A DNA stretch of 64,000 nt from CBDFKU01 sp965248975. Its GTDB lineage: Bacteria; Chloroflexota; Dehalococcoidia; Lucifugimonadales; JAGWBF01. Location of the stretch: assembly GCA_965248975.1 (NCBI GenBank), contig CBDFKU010000012.1, positions 1 through 64,000 on the forward strand. The letters are read 5' to 3'. The number at the start of each line of letters is the position of its first letter. Positions within the stretch are counted from its first letter, which is position 1. Below, piece after piece: positions 24,782-33,729 of this stretch. The position numbers and the translations under genes are program-made. The notes beneath the pieces were generated by a model. The model did not search any database. It was not told where the DNA came from and was given only the letters and a program-made list of their open reading frames with translations.

Positions 24782-26500
24782 ATGAAGCTTACAGGCGCAC
24801 AGATCGTATGTGAAAGCCTCCTCCGCGAGGGAGTTGAGGTAGCCTTCGGACTGCCCGGCGGAGCGGTGTTGCCCCTGTACGGTGCGCTGGCGCAGTACCC
24901 CAAGCTGCGCCACATCCTGGTGCGGCACGAGCAGGCGGCCGCCATGGCCGCCGACGGGTACGCCAGGGCCACCGGACGCGTAGGAGTCTGCATCGCCACC
25001 TCCGGCCCAGGTGCCACCAACCTCGTGACCGGCATCGCCGGCGCCCAGATGGATTCCGTGCCCATCGTGGCCATAACCGGCCAGGTCCCCAGGGCTTCCA
25101 TCGGCCGCGACGCCTTTCAGGAGACGGACGTTACCGGAATAACCCTCCCCGTGACCAAGCACAACTACCTGGTCATGAAGGCCTCGGAGATCCCCGCGGC
25201 CATAAAGGAGGCCTTCCACATCGCCAACACCGGCAGGCCTGGACCAGTCTTGGTGGATATACCCAAGGACGTGCTGCTGAACGAGACCGCGGAGTTCTTC
25301 TATCCAGAGACAGTTGACCTGCCCGGATACAAGCCCACTCTCGAAGGCCATCCCACACAGATCCAGAAGGCCGCCAAGCTCATCGGCCAGGCCGAGCGGC
25401 CCGTAATCCTGGCCGGCCACGGAATCATCATATCCCGGGCCTACGACGAAGTGCTGGAGCTGGCTGAGAAGGCCCAGATTCCGGTAATCACTACCCTGCT
25501 GGGCATCAGCTCCTTCCCCTCGGAACACTTCCTTAACGTGGGGATGCCGGGGATGCACGGCATGAGCTACGCCAGCATGGCCATAGACCAGGCGGATCTG
25601 CTGATCGCCCTCGGCATGCGCTTCGACGACCGGGTGACGGGCCGGGTCAGCGCCTTCGCCCCCAATGCCAAGGTGATCCACGTTGACGTGGACCCCTCGG
25701 AGATCAGCAAGAACGTAAAGGCTACCGTGCCTATCGTAGGGGATCTGAAGCGGGTGCTGCGGGCCATGCTGCCCCAAGTAGAGCACGGTTTGCACACCTC
25801 CTGGGTACAGCACATCGAGGAGATGCGCATGGAGCATCCTTCCTACAAAGTGAGAGAATCCGAATCGATCATCCCCCAGTATGTCCTGAACCGACTGTCA
25901 GAGATCACGGACTGCAGGGCCACTATCGTTACCGGCGTGGGGCAGCACCAGATGTGGGCGGCTCAGCACTGCGCCTTTAAAGAACCCAATGGCCTTATCA
26001 CCTCGGGCGGGCTCGGAGCCATGGGCTTCGAAGTGCCGGGCGCCCTGGGCGCCAAAGTAGGCCGGCCCGATAAGCCGGTCTGGTCCATCTGCGGCGACGG
26101 CGGCTTTCAGATGACCATGTGCGACCTGGCTACCGCGGTGGAGAACAACATCGCCGTCAAGTTCGCCATTATGAACAACAACTTCTTGGGCATGGTACGC
26201 CAGTGGCAGGACTTCTTCTATAACAAGGAGTACACCGCCACCGGATACACCCACAACCCCGACTTCGTCAAGCTGGCCGAGGCCTTCGGCATACCGGCCA
26301 TGCGGGTCACCGACAAGGCTCAGGTGGACTCGGCCATCCAGTGGGCCGGCCAGGAGCCCGGCCCCACGCTAATCGACTTCATGGTCGAGCCCGAGGAAAA
26401 CGTCTATCCCATGATCCCCGCCGGAGAGAGCCTCGCCGAGATGATGGAAGACCCCCGGCTGAACGCGGTGCCGCAAGCGCCCGGTCAGGGGGTGAGGTGA
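24782..26500 (+). CDS. ilvB: Acetolactate synthase large subunit
   Basis: A 572-aa ThDP enzyme. The N-terminal PYR domain has LPGGAVLPLYGAL and the catalytic Glu in RHEQAAAMAADGYARATG; the C-terminal PP domain has GDGGFQMTMCDLATAVENN...NN. It condenses two pyruvates, or pyruvate and 2-oxobutyrate, as the first common step to branched-chain amino acids. It follows the T-box. Its stop overlaps the ilvN start (ATGA), so the two subunits are coupled. Confidence 0.97.
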   Translation: MKLTGAQIVCESLLREGVEVAFGLPGGAVLPLYGALAQYPKLRHILVRHEQAAAMAADGYARATGRVGVCIATSGPGATNLVTGIAGAQMDSVPIVAITGQVPRASIGRDAFQETDVTGITLPVTKHNYLVMKASEIPAAIKEAFHIANTGRPGPVLVDIPKDVLLNETAEFFYPETVDLPGYKPTLEGHPTQIQKAAKLIGQAERPVILAGHGIIISRAYDEVLELAEKAQIPVITTLLGISSFPSEHFLNVGMPGMHGMSYASMAIDQADLLIALGMRFDDRVTGRVSAFAPNAKVIHVDVDPSEISKNVKATVPIVGDLKRVLRAMLPQVEHGLHTSWVQHIEEMRMEHPSYKVRESESIIPQYVLNRLSEITDCRATIVTGVGQHQMWAAQHCAFKEPNGLITSGGLGAMGFEVPGALGAKVGRPDKPVWSICGDGGFQMTMCDLATAVENNIAVKFAIMNNNFLGMVRQWQDFFYNKEYTATGYTHNPDFVKLAEAFGIPAMRVTDKAQVDSAIQWAGQEPGPTLIDFMVEPEENVYPMIPAGESLAEMMEDPRLNAVPQAPGQGVR

Positions 26501-27054
26501 TGGAAGAGCCGCGTCACACCATCGTTGCCCTGGTCGCGGACCGGCCCGGAGTCCTCAACCGGGTCTCCAGCCTGTTCCGGCGGCGGGGCTACAACATATC
26601 CAGCCTTGCGGTGGGCGCCAGTGAGCAGCCCAACCTGTCCCGCATGACCTTTGTGGTCGAGGGTGACGAGGACACGGTGGAGCAGGTCACCAAGCAACTC
26701 AACAAGCTGATCGACGTCATCAAGGTGTCTGAGCTGGAGGAAGAGGACGTGGTGGCCCGGGAGTTGGCCCTGATCAAGGTGAGGGCGACCCCGGCCAACA
26801 GGAGCGAGATAGTCCAGCTGATAGACATATTTCGCGCCAACATAGTCGACGTGAGCCCCCAATCCCTCATCATCGAGGTCACCGGGGAGGAAGACAAGAT
26901 AGACGCCCTGTACACGATGCTCCGTCCATTTGGGATCAAGGAGCTGATGCGCACCGGAAGGATAGCTATGTCTCGGGGCCTTTCCGAAGGGAAGCCCGAG
27001 CGGATCAGGAACCAGTCAAACGGCGGGGGCGAGGTCGACACACCGCTCGACTGA
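26500..27054 (+). CDS. ilvN: Acetolactate synthase regulatory small subunit
   Basis: A 184-aa protein with an N-terminal ACT domain (VALVADRPGVLNRVSSLFRRRGYNISSLAVG) and the family's C-terminal domain (ELALIKVRA..RSEIVQLIDIFRANIVDVSP). It binds valine and activates IlvB. ATG 26500 overlaps the ilvB stop, with GGGGGTGAGG as the ribosome site. The last ~20 residues are hydrophilic and beyond the usual end. Confidence 0.96.
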   Translation: MEEPRHTIVALVADRPGVLNRVSSLFRRRGYNISSLAVGASEQPNLSRMTFVVEGDEDTVEQVTKQLNKLIDVIKVSELEEEDVVARELALIKVRATPANRSEIVQLIDIFRANIVDVSPQSLIIEVTGEEDKIDALYTMLRPFGIKELMRTGRIAMSRGLSEGKPERIRNQSNGGGEVDTPLD

Positions 27055-27087
27055 TCCCGGCACGTATCCTGAATGGAGAAGGGGAAT

Positions 27088-28086
27088 ATGCCTAACGTTT
27101 ATTACGACAGCGATGCCGACCTCGGCCACCTGGAAGGAAAGGTCGTGGGAATCATCGGCTACGGGAGCCAGGGGCACTGCCACGCCCTGAACCTCAAGGA
27201 CAACGGCCAGAAGGTAATGGTGGGGCTCCACGCCGGCAGCAAGAGCCGCGAGGCGGCCCGCCAGGCCGGTTTGGAAGTCGGAGACGTGGACGAGGTGACC
27301 CGGCAGTCCGATGTAGTGATGATCGTGATACCGGACCACGTCCAGGGACCGGTGTACAGGGAGTCCATCGAGCCCAACCTGAAGCCCGGCAGCACTCTGA
27401 TGTTCGCCCACGGCTTCAACATCCACTATCGGCAGATCGTGCCCGGGTCCAACGTGAACGTCTCCATGGTGGCGCCCAAGGCCCCGGGCCATCGGATGAG
27501 GGAAATGTTCACCGAAGGTATCGGCGTTCCCGCCCTCATGGCCCTGGAGCAAGATGCCACCGGCGACGCCAAGGAAGTCACCCTGGCCTACGCCAAGGGC
27601 ATCGGATGCACCGGCGCCGGGGTGTTGGAGACCACCTTCAAGGACGAGACCGAGACGGACCTCTTCGGCGAGCAGAACGTCCTTTGTGGAGGCGTTACCG
27701 CGCTGATCAAGACCGCCTTCGAGACACTGGTGGAGGCGGGCTATCCACCGGAGCTGGCCTACTTCGAGTGCCTCCACGAGATGAAGCTGATCGTGGACCT
27801 GATCTTCCAGGGAGGCTTCAAGTACATGCGCTACTCGGTGAGCGACACTGCCGAGTACGGCGATTATAGCCGCGGCCCCAAGGTGATCGACGAACACGTG
27901 CGGGAGAACATGCGCGGCATTCTTAGAGACATCCAGGACGGCACCTTCGCCAAAGAGTGGATGGCGGAGAACGACGAGGGGCGGAAGCGCTTCCTCCAGA
28001 TGCGTCAGGAAGCCGACGACCACCAGATCGAAGAGGTGGGGAAACAGCTCCGGCGGATGATGCCCTGGATGAACCCGGTGGAGTAG
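27088..28086 (+). CDS. ilvC: Ketol-acid reductoisomerase (class I)
   Basis: A 332-aa KARI. The Rossmann motif is GYGSQGHCHALNL; the cofactor loop reads GLHAGSKSREAA, whereas many NADPH enzymes have an Arg at the His position, so cofactor preference might differ. Metal/substrate residues DETETDLFGEQNVLCGG and the C-terminal helices are normal. It isomerises and reduces acetolactate with Mg2+. ATG 27088 follows AAGGGGA; an upstream ATG at 27073 is less likely. Confidence 0.96.
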   Translation: MPNVYYDSDADLGHLEGKVVGIIGYGSQGHCHALNLKDNGQKVMVGLHAGSKSREAARQAGLEVGDVDEVTRQSDVVMIVIPDHVQGPVYRESIEPNLKPGSTLMFAHGFNIHYRQIVPGSNVNVSMVAPKAPGHRMREMFTEGIGVPALMALEQDATGDAKEVTLAYAKGIGCTGAGVLETTFKDETETDLFGEQNVLCGGVTALIKTAFETLVEAGYPPELAYFECLHEMKLIVDLIFQGGFKYMRYSVSDTAEYGDYSRGPKVIDEHVRENMRGILRDIQDGTFAKEWMAENDEGRKRFLQMRQEADDHQIEEVGKQLRRMMPWMNPVE

Positions 28087-28111
28087 CACTCCTTTGGCAG
28101 GAGGCACTAAC

Positions 28112-28210
28112 GTGACACAGGAGAGTAAGGTGAGCGTAGTTCGCCGCCGCCCCCGGGTCCTGGCAGGGCTCGGGACGGCGGACTACGTTACCCTGCGGAA
28201 TCCTTTCTGA
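28112..28210 (+). CDS. Possible 32-codon leader ORF before leuA
   Basis: GTG at 28112 with AGGAGG upstream opens 32 codons (VTQESKVSVVRRRP... ending LRNPF-stop). Its RNA contains a long hairpin: CGTAGTTCGCCG near 28135 pairs with CGGCGGACTACG near 28180, with one G-U pair. There is no run of Leu codons and no T-tract, so it is not a classic attenuator. It may be chance, a translational leader or an intercistronic stabiliser. It fills the 180-bp ilvC-leuA gap. Confidence 0.35.
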   Translation: MTQESKVSVVRRRPRVLAGLGTADYVTLRNPF

Positions 28211-28265
28211 GCCGACCCAAGATACCCACGGCTACCAACCGAAAATCAGAAAGGGGACCGTAACA

Positions 28266-29825
28266 ATGGCAAGCAACCAGGTAACAATATTCGACACCAC
28301 GCTCAGGGATGGCGAGCAATCCGCCGGCATCGGCATGACCGGCAGCGAGAAGCTGGAGATCGCCCGCCAGCTGGGCCGTCTCAAGGTGGACGTCATCGAG
28401 GCGGGGTTCGCCGCCAGCTCGCCCGGAGACTTCGAGGCGGTGAAGACCATCGCCCGAGAGGTCAAGGGGCCGGTCATCGCCTCCCTGGCCCGGGCCCATC
28501 CCAATGACGTCGACCAGGCCTGGGAAGCCCTCAAGGACGGCGAGAGCATCCGCATCCACGTCTTCCTCTCCAGCTCCGACATCCACATCATGCACCAGCT
28601 CCGGAAGAATCGGGAAGAGGTCATGGACCTGGCAGTGTCCATGGTGGCCAGGGCGAAGAAGTATTGCGATAACGTGGAGTTCTCCCCCATGGACGCCACC
28701 AGGACTACGCCGGAGTACCTCTACCAACTCCTGGAAGCCGTGATCCGTGCCGGGGCCACCACGGTTAACATCGCCGACACCGTGGGGTACGCCGTTCCCT
28801 CCCAGTTCGCCCAGCTGCTGACGAATATCCAGGAGAACGTCTCCAACATCCATAGAGCGGTGCTCAGTGTGCACTGCCATAACGACCTGGGATTGTCTGT
28901 GGCGAACAGCATCGCCGCCATCCAGGCCGGGGCGCGGCAGGTCGAGGGATGCATCAACGGCATCGGGGAACGGGCGGGTAACGCCTCTCTAGAAGAGGTA
29001 ATCATGGCAGCCCACACCCGCCGTGATCTCCTCAACGTGGACATGAACGTGGACACCACACAGATATACCCCACAAGCCGCCTGGTGAGCCGCATCACGG
29101 GAATGCCCGTCCAGCCCAACAAGTCGGTGGTGGGGGAGAACGCCTTCCGCCACGCCTCGGGCATCCACCAGGACGGCGTGCTCAAGGAGCGCAGCACCTA
29201 CGAGCTGATGGACCCGGTCTCCATCGGATGGCCGGGAAACGTTCTAGTCCTCGGCAAGCTCAGCGGCCGGGCAGGCCTGCGCTCCCGCCTCGAGGCCCTG
29301 GGCTATGTGCTCTCACGGGAAGACCTAGACCTGGTGTTCGAAGCCTTCAAGGTGCTGGCCGACAAGAAGCAGGAAGTCACCGACCGCGACCTGGAGGCGC
29401 TGATGGCTGAGGAGAAGCGGGCCTCCGTGGAGCCGGTGACCTACACCCTAGACCAGGTGCAGTTCTCCGGCGGTGACCGCGACATGGCCACGGCTACCGT
29501 GCGGGTCACCGGTCCAGACAACAACGTGTACAGCGACGCATCCACGGGCAACGGCCCGGTGGATGCGGTGTGTAAGGCCATACAGAGGGCCATCGGGGTT
29601 CCCGCCAAGCTCGCTGACTTCAACGTCCACTCCGTCACCGAGGGCCTGGACTCCATCGGCGAGGTGGTCGTCCGTGTGGAGCAGGACGGAATGATGTTCA
29701 CTGGCCGGGGCGCCTCCACCGATATCATCGTTGCCAGCGCCAAGGCCTACCTGAGCGCCGTGAACCGGCTGGTGGGCCAGGTGGGAGTTGCCAACGTGTC
29801 CGAACCTCTGACCACGCCGGACTAA
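28266..29825 (+). CDS. leuA: 2-isopropylmalate synthase
   Basis: A 519-aa enzyme of the DRE-TIM barrel group: FDTTLRDGEQSAGIGM with the catalytic Arg-Asp, HCHNDLGLSVANS with metal His residues and GIGERAGNASLEEV. The C-terminal ~130 residues form the LeuA dimer regulatory domain for leucine feedback. It makes 2-isopropylmalate from acetyl-CoA and 2-oxoisovalerate. Start ATG with AGAAAGGGGA upstream. A strong terminator follows the stop. Confidence 0.96.
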   Translation: MASNQVTIFDTTLRDGEQSAGIGMTGSEKLEIARQLGRLKVDVIEAGFAASSPGDFEAVKTIAREVKGPVIASLARAHPNDVDQAWEALKDGESIRIHVFLSSSDIHIMHQLRKNREEVMDLAVSMVARAKKYCDNVEFSPMDATRTTPEYLYQLLEAVIRAGATTVNIADTVGYAVPSQFAQLLTNIQENVSNIHRAVLSVHCHNDLGLSVANSIAAIQAGARQVEGCINGIGERAGNASLEEVIMAAHTRRDLLNVDMNVDTTQIYPTSRLVSRITGMPVQPNKSVVGENAFRHASGIHQDGVLKERSTYELMDPVSIGWPGNVLVLGKLSGRAGLRSRLEALGYVLSREDLDLVFEAFKVLADKKQEVTDRDLEALMAEEKRASVEPVTYTLDQVQFSGGDRDMATATVRVTGPDNNVYSDASTGNGPVDAVCKAIQRAIGVPAKLADFNVHSVTEGLDSIGEVVVRVEQDGMMFTGRGASTDIIVASAKAYLSAVNRLVGQVGVANVSEPLTTPD

Positions 29826-29830
29826 CCGTG

Positions 29831-29871
29831 AGATCCGGTGGGGACCTGAAGGTACCCACCGGATCTTTCTT
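29831..29871 (+). terminator. Intrinsic terminator after leuA
   Basis: AGATCCGGTGGG (29831-29842) pairs perfectly with CCCACCGGATCT (29855-29866), 12 bp, followed by TTCTT. It starts 6 bp after the leuA stop and should separate ilv-leuA from vapBC-leuC. Confidence 0.85.
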
Positions 29872-29941
29872 CAGGAAGCTTGACAGGGTTGCTTGGTGTG
29901 ACTTACGGTCTCCTTGGTATACCTTACCTAGGAGCATTGCC

Positions 29942-30400
29942 ATGGCAACCATCACGATGTCCAGCAAGAACCAGGTTACGTTGCCGGCGGATATGGTGCG
30001 TGGCCTTGGCTTGAAGCCCGGGGACAAGCTGGTTGCGCAACTGATAGACGACCGGATAGTCTTACTGCCCAAGCCAGAGAGCTGGACGGAATACTTTTCT
30101 GGGAGTTTGAAGGGTGTGTACGGCTCAACGAAGGAAGAGATCGATCGTTATATAGCCGAAGTCCGCCATGGCTGGGACATAGGGGCTCTCAAGGAGGCCC
30201 TAATCCAGGATCCAGAGCTTCGCGCCGTATACGATGTCACCTCTTCCACCGAGGAACTTAGTGTGAGGCAAATAGCCGAGAGAGTCGGGAAACCGAAAAG
30301 GCTGGTGATCGAGAAATTAGAGGAGCTTGAAAAGCTCGATGCGGTTAAGCCTTTGACTCGGGCCGAAAAACCCGAGATCTATTACCGCCGGATACCATAG
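29942..30400 (+). CDS. AbrB/SpoVT-type antitoxin with C-terminal winged-helix-like extension
   Basis: A 152-aa protein. Residues 1-45 are a swapped-hairpin AbrB domain (MATITMSSKNQVTLPADMVR...GDKLVAQ). This is VapB-like but much longer than the usual ~75 aa: residues ~85-150 (STEELSVRQIAERVGKPKRLVIEKLEEL) look like a helix-turn-helix. ATG 29942 follows CTAGGAG; the open frame to 29828 runs through the terminator. The PIN gene follows after 20 bp, so this is its likely antitoxin and repressor. Confidence 0.8.
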   Translation: MATITMSSKNQVTLPADMVRGLGLKPGDKLVAQLIDDRIVLLPKPESWTEYFSGSLKGVYGSTKEEIDRYIAEVRHGWDIGALKEALIQDPELRAVYDVTSSTEELSVRQIAERVGKPKRLVIEKLEELEKLDAVKPLTRAEKPEIYYRRIP

Positions 30401-30420
30401 TCATCCAAAGGGTTCCCCAG

Positions 30421-30873
30421 GTGGACCGGTGGCTCGAAGATGTCACGGCCTATCGGCGGATAGCGCTGGATACTAACCTGGTGATCTACCACCTGGAAGG
30501 AAGAGCAATCTATAACGCACTGGCCCAACATCTGCTTTACCTTATGGAGCGGGGCCTCGTGGTGGCGCTGGTGTCGACTGTCGTGGTAGCAGAAGTTTTG
30601 GTCAAGCCATTGCGGGAGCAGAATCGAGTGATCCTCGATAGGGCGGAGCTTTTCTTTAGAGAGTCCCCCAACTTGGTTGTCAGGAACTTTGACCGTTCAA
30701 TAGCCAATCGTGCCGCACAGGTTCGAGCGGCCACGCGGTTGTCCCTGGCCGACGCCGTAATCGTGGCTACGGCCCTGGAGGAACGGTGTGATGAGCTGAT
30801 CGGCAATGACGCGGCCATGGCCCGACGGACGACCGAGATACCCTATCTGTACATGGAAGACTATATCGCGTAA
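30421..30873 (+). CDS. PIN-domain ribonuclease, VapC-like toxin
   Basis: A 150-aa PIN domain: first acidic site in ALDTNLVIYHL, a Glu in VVVAEVLVKPL, and the C-terminal acidic pair in SLADAVIVATALEERCDELIGND. These are the Mg2+-binding residues of VapC RNases, which cut tRNA or rRNA. It starts at GTG 30421. Its stop is 10 bp before leuC, so leuC is probably transcribed from the same upstream promoter as this pair. Confidence 0.85.
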   Translation: MDRWLEDVTAYRRIALDTNLVIYHLEGRAIYNALAQHLLYLMERGLVVALVSTVVVAEVLVKPLREQNRVILDRAELFFRESPNLVVRNFDRSIANRAAQVRAATRLSLADAVIVATALEERCDELIGNDAAMARRTTEIPYLYMEDYIA

Positions 30874-30883
30874 GGGAGGTGCC

Positions 30884-32284
30884 ATGGCACCCAAGACCAT
30901 ATTCGAGAAGATTTGGGATGCCCACCTGGTTCATGAAGAGCCCGGCCTGCCGGCCATCCTCTACATTGATCTGCACCTGGTGCACGAGGTCAGCTCCCCC
31001 CAGGCCTTCGACGGCCTCCGGATCGCCGGTCGGAAAGTGCGGCGCACCGACCTGACCGTCGCCACCGCCGACCATAACGTGCCCACATGGGACCGCTCCC
31101 TGCCCATCACCGACGAGGTCTCCCGAAACCAGCTGGAGGCCCTTTCCCATAACTGCGAGGAGTTCGGGGTCACCCTATACGACATGAACAGCCCCTTGCA
31201 GGGGATAGTCCATATCATCGGCCCGGAGCAGGGGTACACTCAGCCGGGCAAGACCATCGTGTGTGGCGACAGCCACACAGCTACCCACGGAGCCTTTGGG
31301 GCCTTCGCCATAGGCATCGGAACGTCCGAGGTGGAGCACGTGCTGGCCACCCAGACCCTGCGCCAGAACAAGCCCAGGACCATGGAGGTCCGGGTCAACG
31401 GGCCGCTGCCCTTCGGGGTTACCGCCAAGGATCTGATCCTGGGCATCATCGGGCAGATAGGGATTAACGGCGGCGTAGGCCACGTCATCGAATACACCGG
31501 AGAGGCCGTCCGCTCTCTGTCGATGGATGGTCGCATGACGGTGTGCAACATGAGCATAGAGGGGGGCGCCCGGGCGGGTATGGTCGCGCCCGACGACGTG
31601 ACCTTCGACTATATGAGGGGACGCGCCAACGTGCCCCAGGGCGCCGAGTTCGACGCGGCCGTAGAGCGCTGGCGGACCCTTCCATCGGACCAGGGAGCCA
31701 CCTACGACAAGCTGGTGGAGATTCAGGCTTCCGACCTGGAACCCTTCGTGACTTGGGGGACAAATCCCGGAATGGTGGCGCCGATTACCGGCAAGGTGCC
31801 GGACCCCGCTTCTTTCGCCGAGGCCAACGACCGCGAGTCGGGGGAGCGGGCCCTGAAGTACATGGCCCTGGAGGCAAACACCCCGATCCAGGAGATCAAG
31901 CTGGACCGGGTGTTCATAGGATCCTGCACAAACTCCCGTATCGAGGATCTGCGTGGTGCCGCGGAGATAGCTAAGGGGCGAAAGGTGCACTCGGATGTGT
32001 ATGCGATGGTGGTGCCCGGCTCCTTCGCCATCAAGAAGCAAGCCGAGGCCGAAGGGCTGGACGGCGTCTTCAAGGACGCCGGCTTCGACTGGCGCGAGGC
32101 GAGTTGTTCCATGTGCCTGGGCATGAACCCGGACACCCTTCAGCCCGGGCAACGCTGTGCCTCCACCTCCAACCGCAATTTCGAGGGGCGCCAGGGTAAG
32201 GGCGGCCGCACCCACCTGGTGAGCCCTCAGATGGCCGCCGCTGCGGCCGTCGCCGGCCACTTCGTCGACGTCAGAGAGTGGTAG
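30884..32284 (+). CDS. leuC: 3-isopropylmalate dehydratase large subunit
   Basis: A 466-aa aconitase-family protein. The [4Fe-4S] cysteines are in FIGSCTNSR and CSMCLGMNPD; other landmarks are GDSHTATHGAFGAFAIGIGTSEV and RNFEGRQGKGGRTHLVSP. With LeuD it isomerises 2- to 3-isopropylmalate. ATG 30884 follows AAGGGAGG. The open frame extending into vapC (to 30806) is not used. An HNH gene separates it from leuD. Confidence 0.96.
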   Translation: MAPKTIFEKIWDAHLVHEEPGLPAILYIDLHLVHEVSSPQAFDGLRIAGRKVRRTDLTVATADHNVPTWDRSLPITDEVSRNQLEALSHNCEEFGVTLYDMNSPLQGIVHIIGPEQGYTQPGKTIVCGDSHTATHGAFGAFAIGIGTSEVEHVLATQTLRQNKPRTMEVRVNGPLPFGVTAKDLILGIIGQIGINGGVGHVIEYTGEAVRSLSMDGRMTVCNMSIEGGARAGMVAPDDVTFDYMRGRANVPQGAEFDAAVERWRTLPSDQGATYDKLVEIQASDLEPFVTWGTNPGMVAPITGKVPDPASFAEANDRESGERALKYMALEANTPIQEIKLDRVFIGSCTNSRIEDLRGAAEIAKGRKVHSDVYAMVVPGSFAIKKQAEAEGLDGVFKDAGFDWREASCSMCLGMNPDTLQPGQRCASTSNRNFEGRQGKGGRTHLVSPQMAAAAAVAGHFVDVREW

Positions 32285-32338
32285 TCTGCAGAGGTTATTA
32301 GCGCTCCTACAGAAAATGGCTAGATGTAATAGTGGGCG

Positions 32339-32644
32339 GTGAATAGACTGTCCGGGATATCACTTGCTGGCTACGGTGCCAAGGTGTACGAGCGCGATCA
32401 TTACTCGTGCGTCTATTGCGGCTTCGATGGGAGGTTGATTGATAATTGGATGCAGTTGAGCGTCGATCATGTCGCTCCGAAAAGCTCTGGAGGAGAAGAT
32501 ACTCTCGAAAATACAGTGACTTCATGCCAATCGTGTAATTCAATTACCAGTAGGATGAAGTTTCCACCAGAAGCGACAAGGCAGCAAATTCTGAAGGCAA
32601 GGCGCGCACGAGTAGATGAGCGTCGTAGAGAATTCTACAGTTAG
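32339..32644 (+). CDS. HNH endonuclease, inserted between leuC and leuD
   Basis: A 101-aa HNH protein: a CxxC (SCVYCGF), the HNH core VDHVAPKSSGGEDTLENTV and a second CxxCN (CQSCNS), as in McrA-like single-domain nucleases. Zinc is held by the two CxxC pairs; His in VDH is catalytic. GTG 32339 lacks a strong ribosome site. Its sequence is distinctly more AT-rich than leuC and leuD, suggesting later acquisition. It could be a homing-type or defence nuclease; nothing else of such a system adjoins it. Confidence 0.8.
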   Translation: MNRLSGISLAGYGAKVYERDHYSCVYCGFDGRLIDNWMQLSVDHVAPKSSGGEDTLENTVTSCQSCNSITSRMKFPPEATRQQILKARRARVDERRREFYS

Positions 32645-32727
32645 TCGATCGAGAACGTCGCCCCGTCATATTTGGAACGTCCTCTGCCTTCTATCCCTAA
32701 GAACTACGTTGGAACGGAGGGCTAGAA

Positions 32728-33321
32728 ATGGAACCATTTACCAAGCTGACAGGCATCGTAACTCCCATGGACCGAGTGAACGTGGACACCGACCAGATCA
32801 TCCCGGCCATGTTCCTCAAGAGCATCGCTCGCACGGGCTACGGCCCCAACGTCTTCTTCTCGTGGCGCTTCGACGCTGATGGCCGTCCCAACCCCGACTT
32901 CGTGCTGAACCTGACGGCCTATCAGGGCGCAACAATCCTGGTGGCCGGGGCCAACTTCGGCTGCGGCTCCTCCCGTGAGCACGCTCCATGGGCGCTTCTG
33001 GAGCACGGGTTCCGCTGCCTGATCGCACCCAGCTTCGCCGACATCTTCTACAACAATTGCTTCCAGAACGGTATCCTGCCGGTGACCCCGCCCGCGGACA
33101 CCGTTCGCCGTATCCTTGACAAGGCGCTGGAGAACCCGGGGTATCGCCTTAACGTCGACCTGGACGCCCAGCGCATCTGGGACGACGGCGAAGAGATATC
33201 CTTCGCCTTCGAGGTAGACGGTTTCCGGCGGCACGCCCTGCTCAACGGGCTAGACGACATCGGCATTACTCTGGAGCGAGAGGACAAGATCGCAGCCTAC
33301 GAAGCCCGGCGCGGCCTCTAG
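32728..33321 (+). CDS. leuD: 3-isopropylmalate dehydratase small subunit
   Basis: A 197-aa swivel domain: TGIVTPMDRVNVDTDQIIPAMFL, then GANFGCGSSREHAPWAL, the conserved substrate-binding loop. It completes the LeuCD enzyme. GGAGGGCTAGAA precedes the ATG. It is separated from leuC by the HNH insertion, yet has its own good ribosome site. No leuB lies in the window. Confidence 0.96.
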   Translation: MEPFTKLTGIVTPMDRVNVDTDQIIPAMFLKSIARTGYGPNVFFSWRFDADGRPNPDFVLNLTAYQGATILVAGANFGCGSSREHAPWALLEHGFRCLIAPSFADIFYNNCFQNGILPVTPPADTVRRILDKALENPGYRLNVDLDAQRIWDDGEEISFAFEVDGFRRHALLNGLDDIGITLEREDKIAAYEARRGL

Positions 33322-33716
33322 CTGCACGTGAAGAGGACCGGTGTGTCGTCTGACGAGTAAGCTGGTGGGCCCGGATAGGCCTCAGAAACGGCATGTTCCA
33401 GGGCAACGATGGGAGCTGGCCCGGATAGTACAAGCGGAGCCTGCCATCCCGCCGCACTTTTGCATCCCCCCATGGGCCAGCACCTTCATGCCGCCCTGGT
33501 GCATCAGGAAGGGGATGGTCCCGGTGTGGTCAGGGTGGCCGTGGGTGAGGACGACGTGGAGGATTTTCGAGGGCTCCCTGCCCAGGCTCGCGATATAAAG
33601 CAGATCCGATTCCCGTTGCCGGGGAGAGTTGCGTCCACCAGGGTCAGTCCGGCATCATCCAGTAGGAGGTAAACGTTACCACCCAGCGTTCCGTCCACCC
33701 TGTGTATGCCCGGCAC
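33322..33716 (-). pseudogene. MBL-fold metallohydrolase remnant, frameshifted and truncated
   Basis: From GTG 33716 one frame reads VPGIHRVDGTLGGNVYLLLDD and LVDATLPGNGNRI. A +1 shift continues YIASLGREPSKILHVVLTHG and HPDHTG, the metal site. A further -1 shift inside a G6 run (near 33475) continues DGRLRLYYPGQLPSLPWNMPF. Homology then stops at the end of leuD, on the opposite strand, leaving about 150 of ~240 residues. The two shifts plus the missing C-terminus make it non-functional. It abuts moaC. Confidence 0.7.
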
Positions 33717-33729
33717 GACCTGCGAACCG

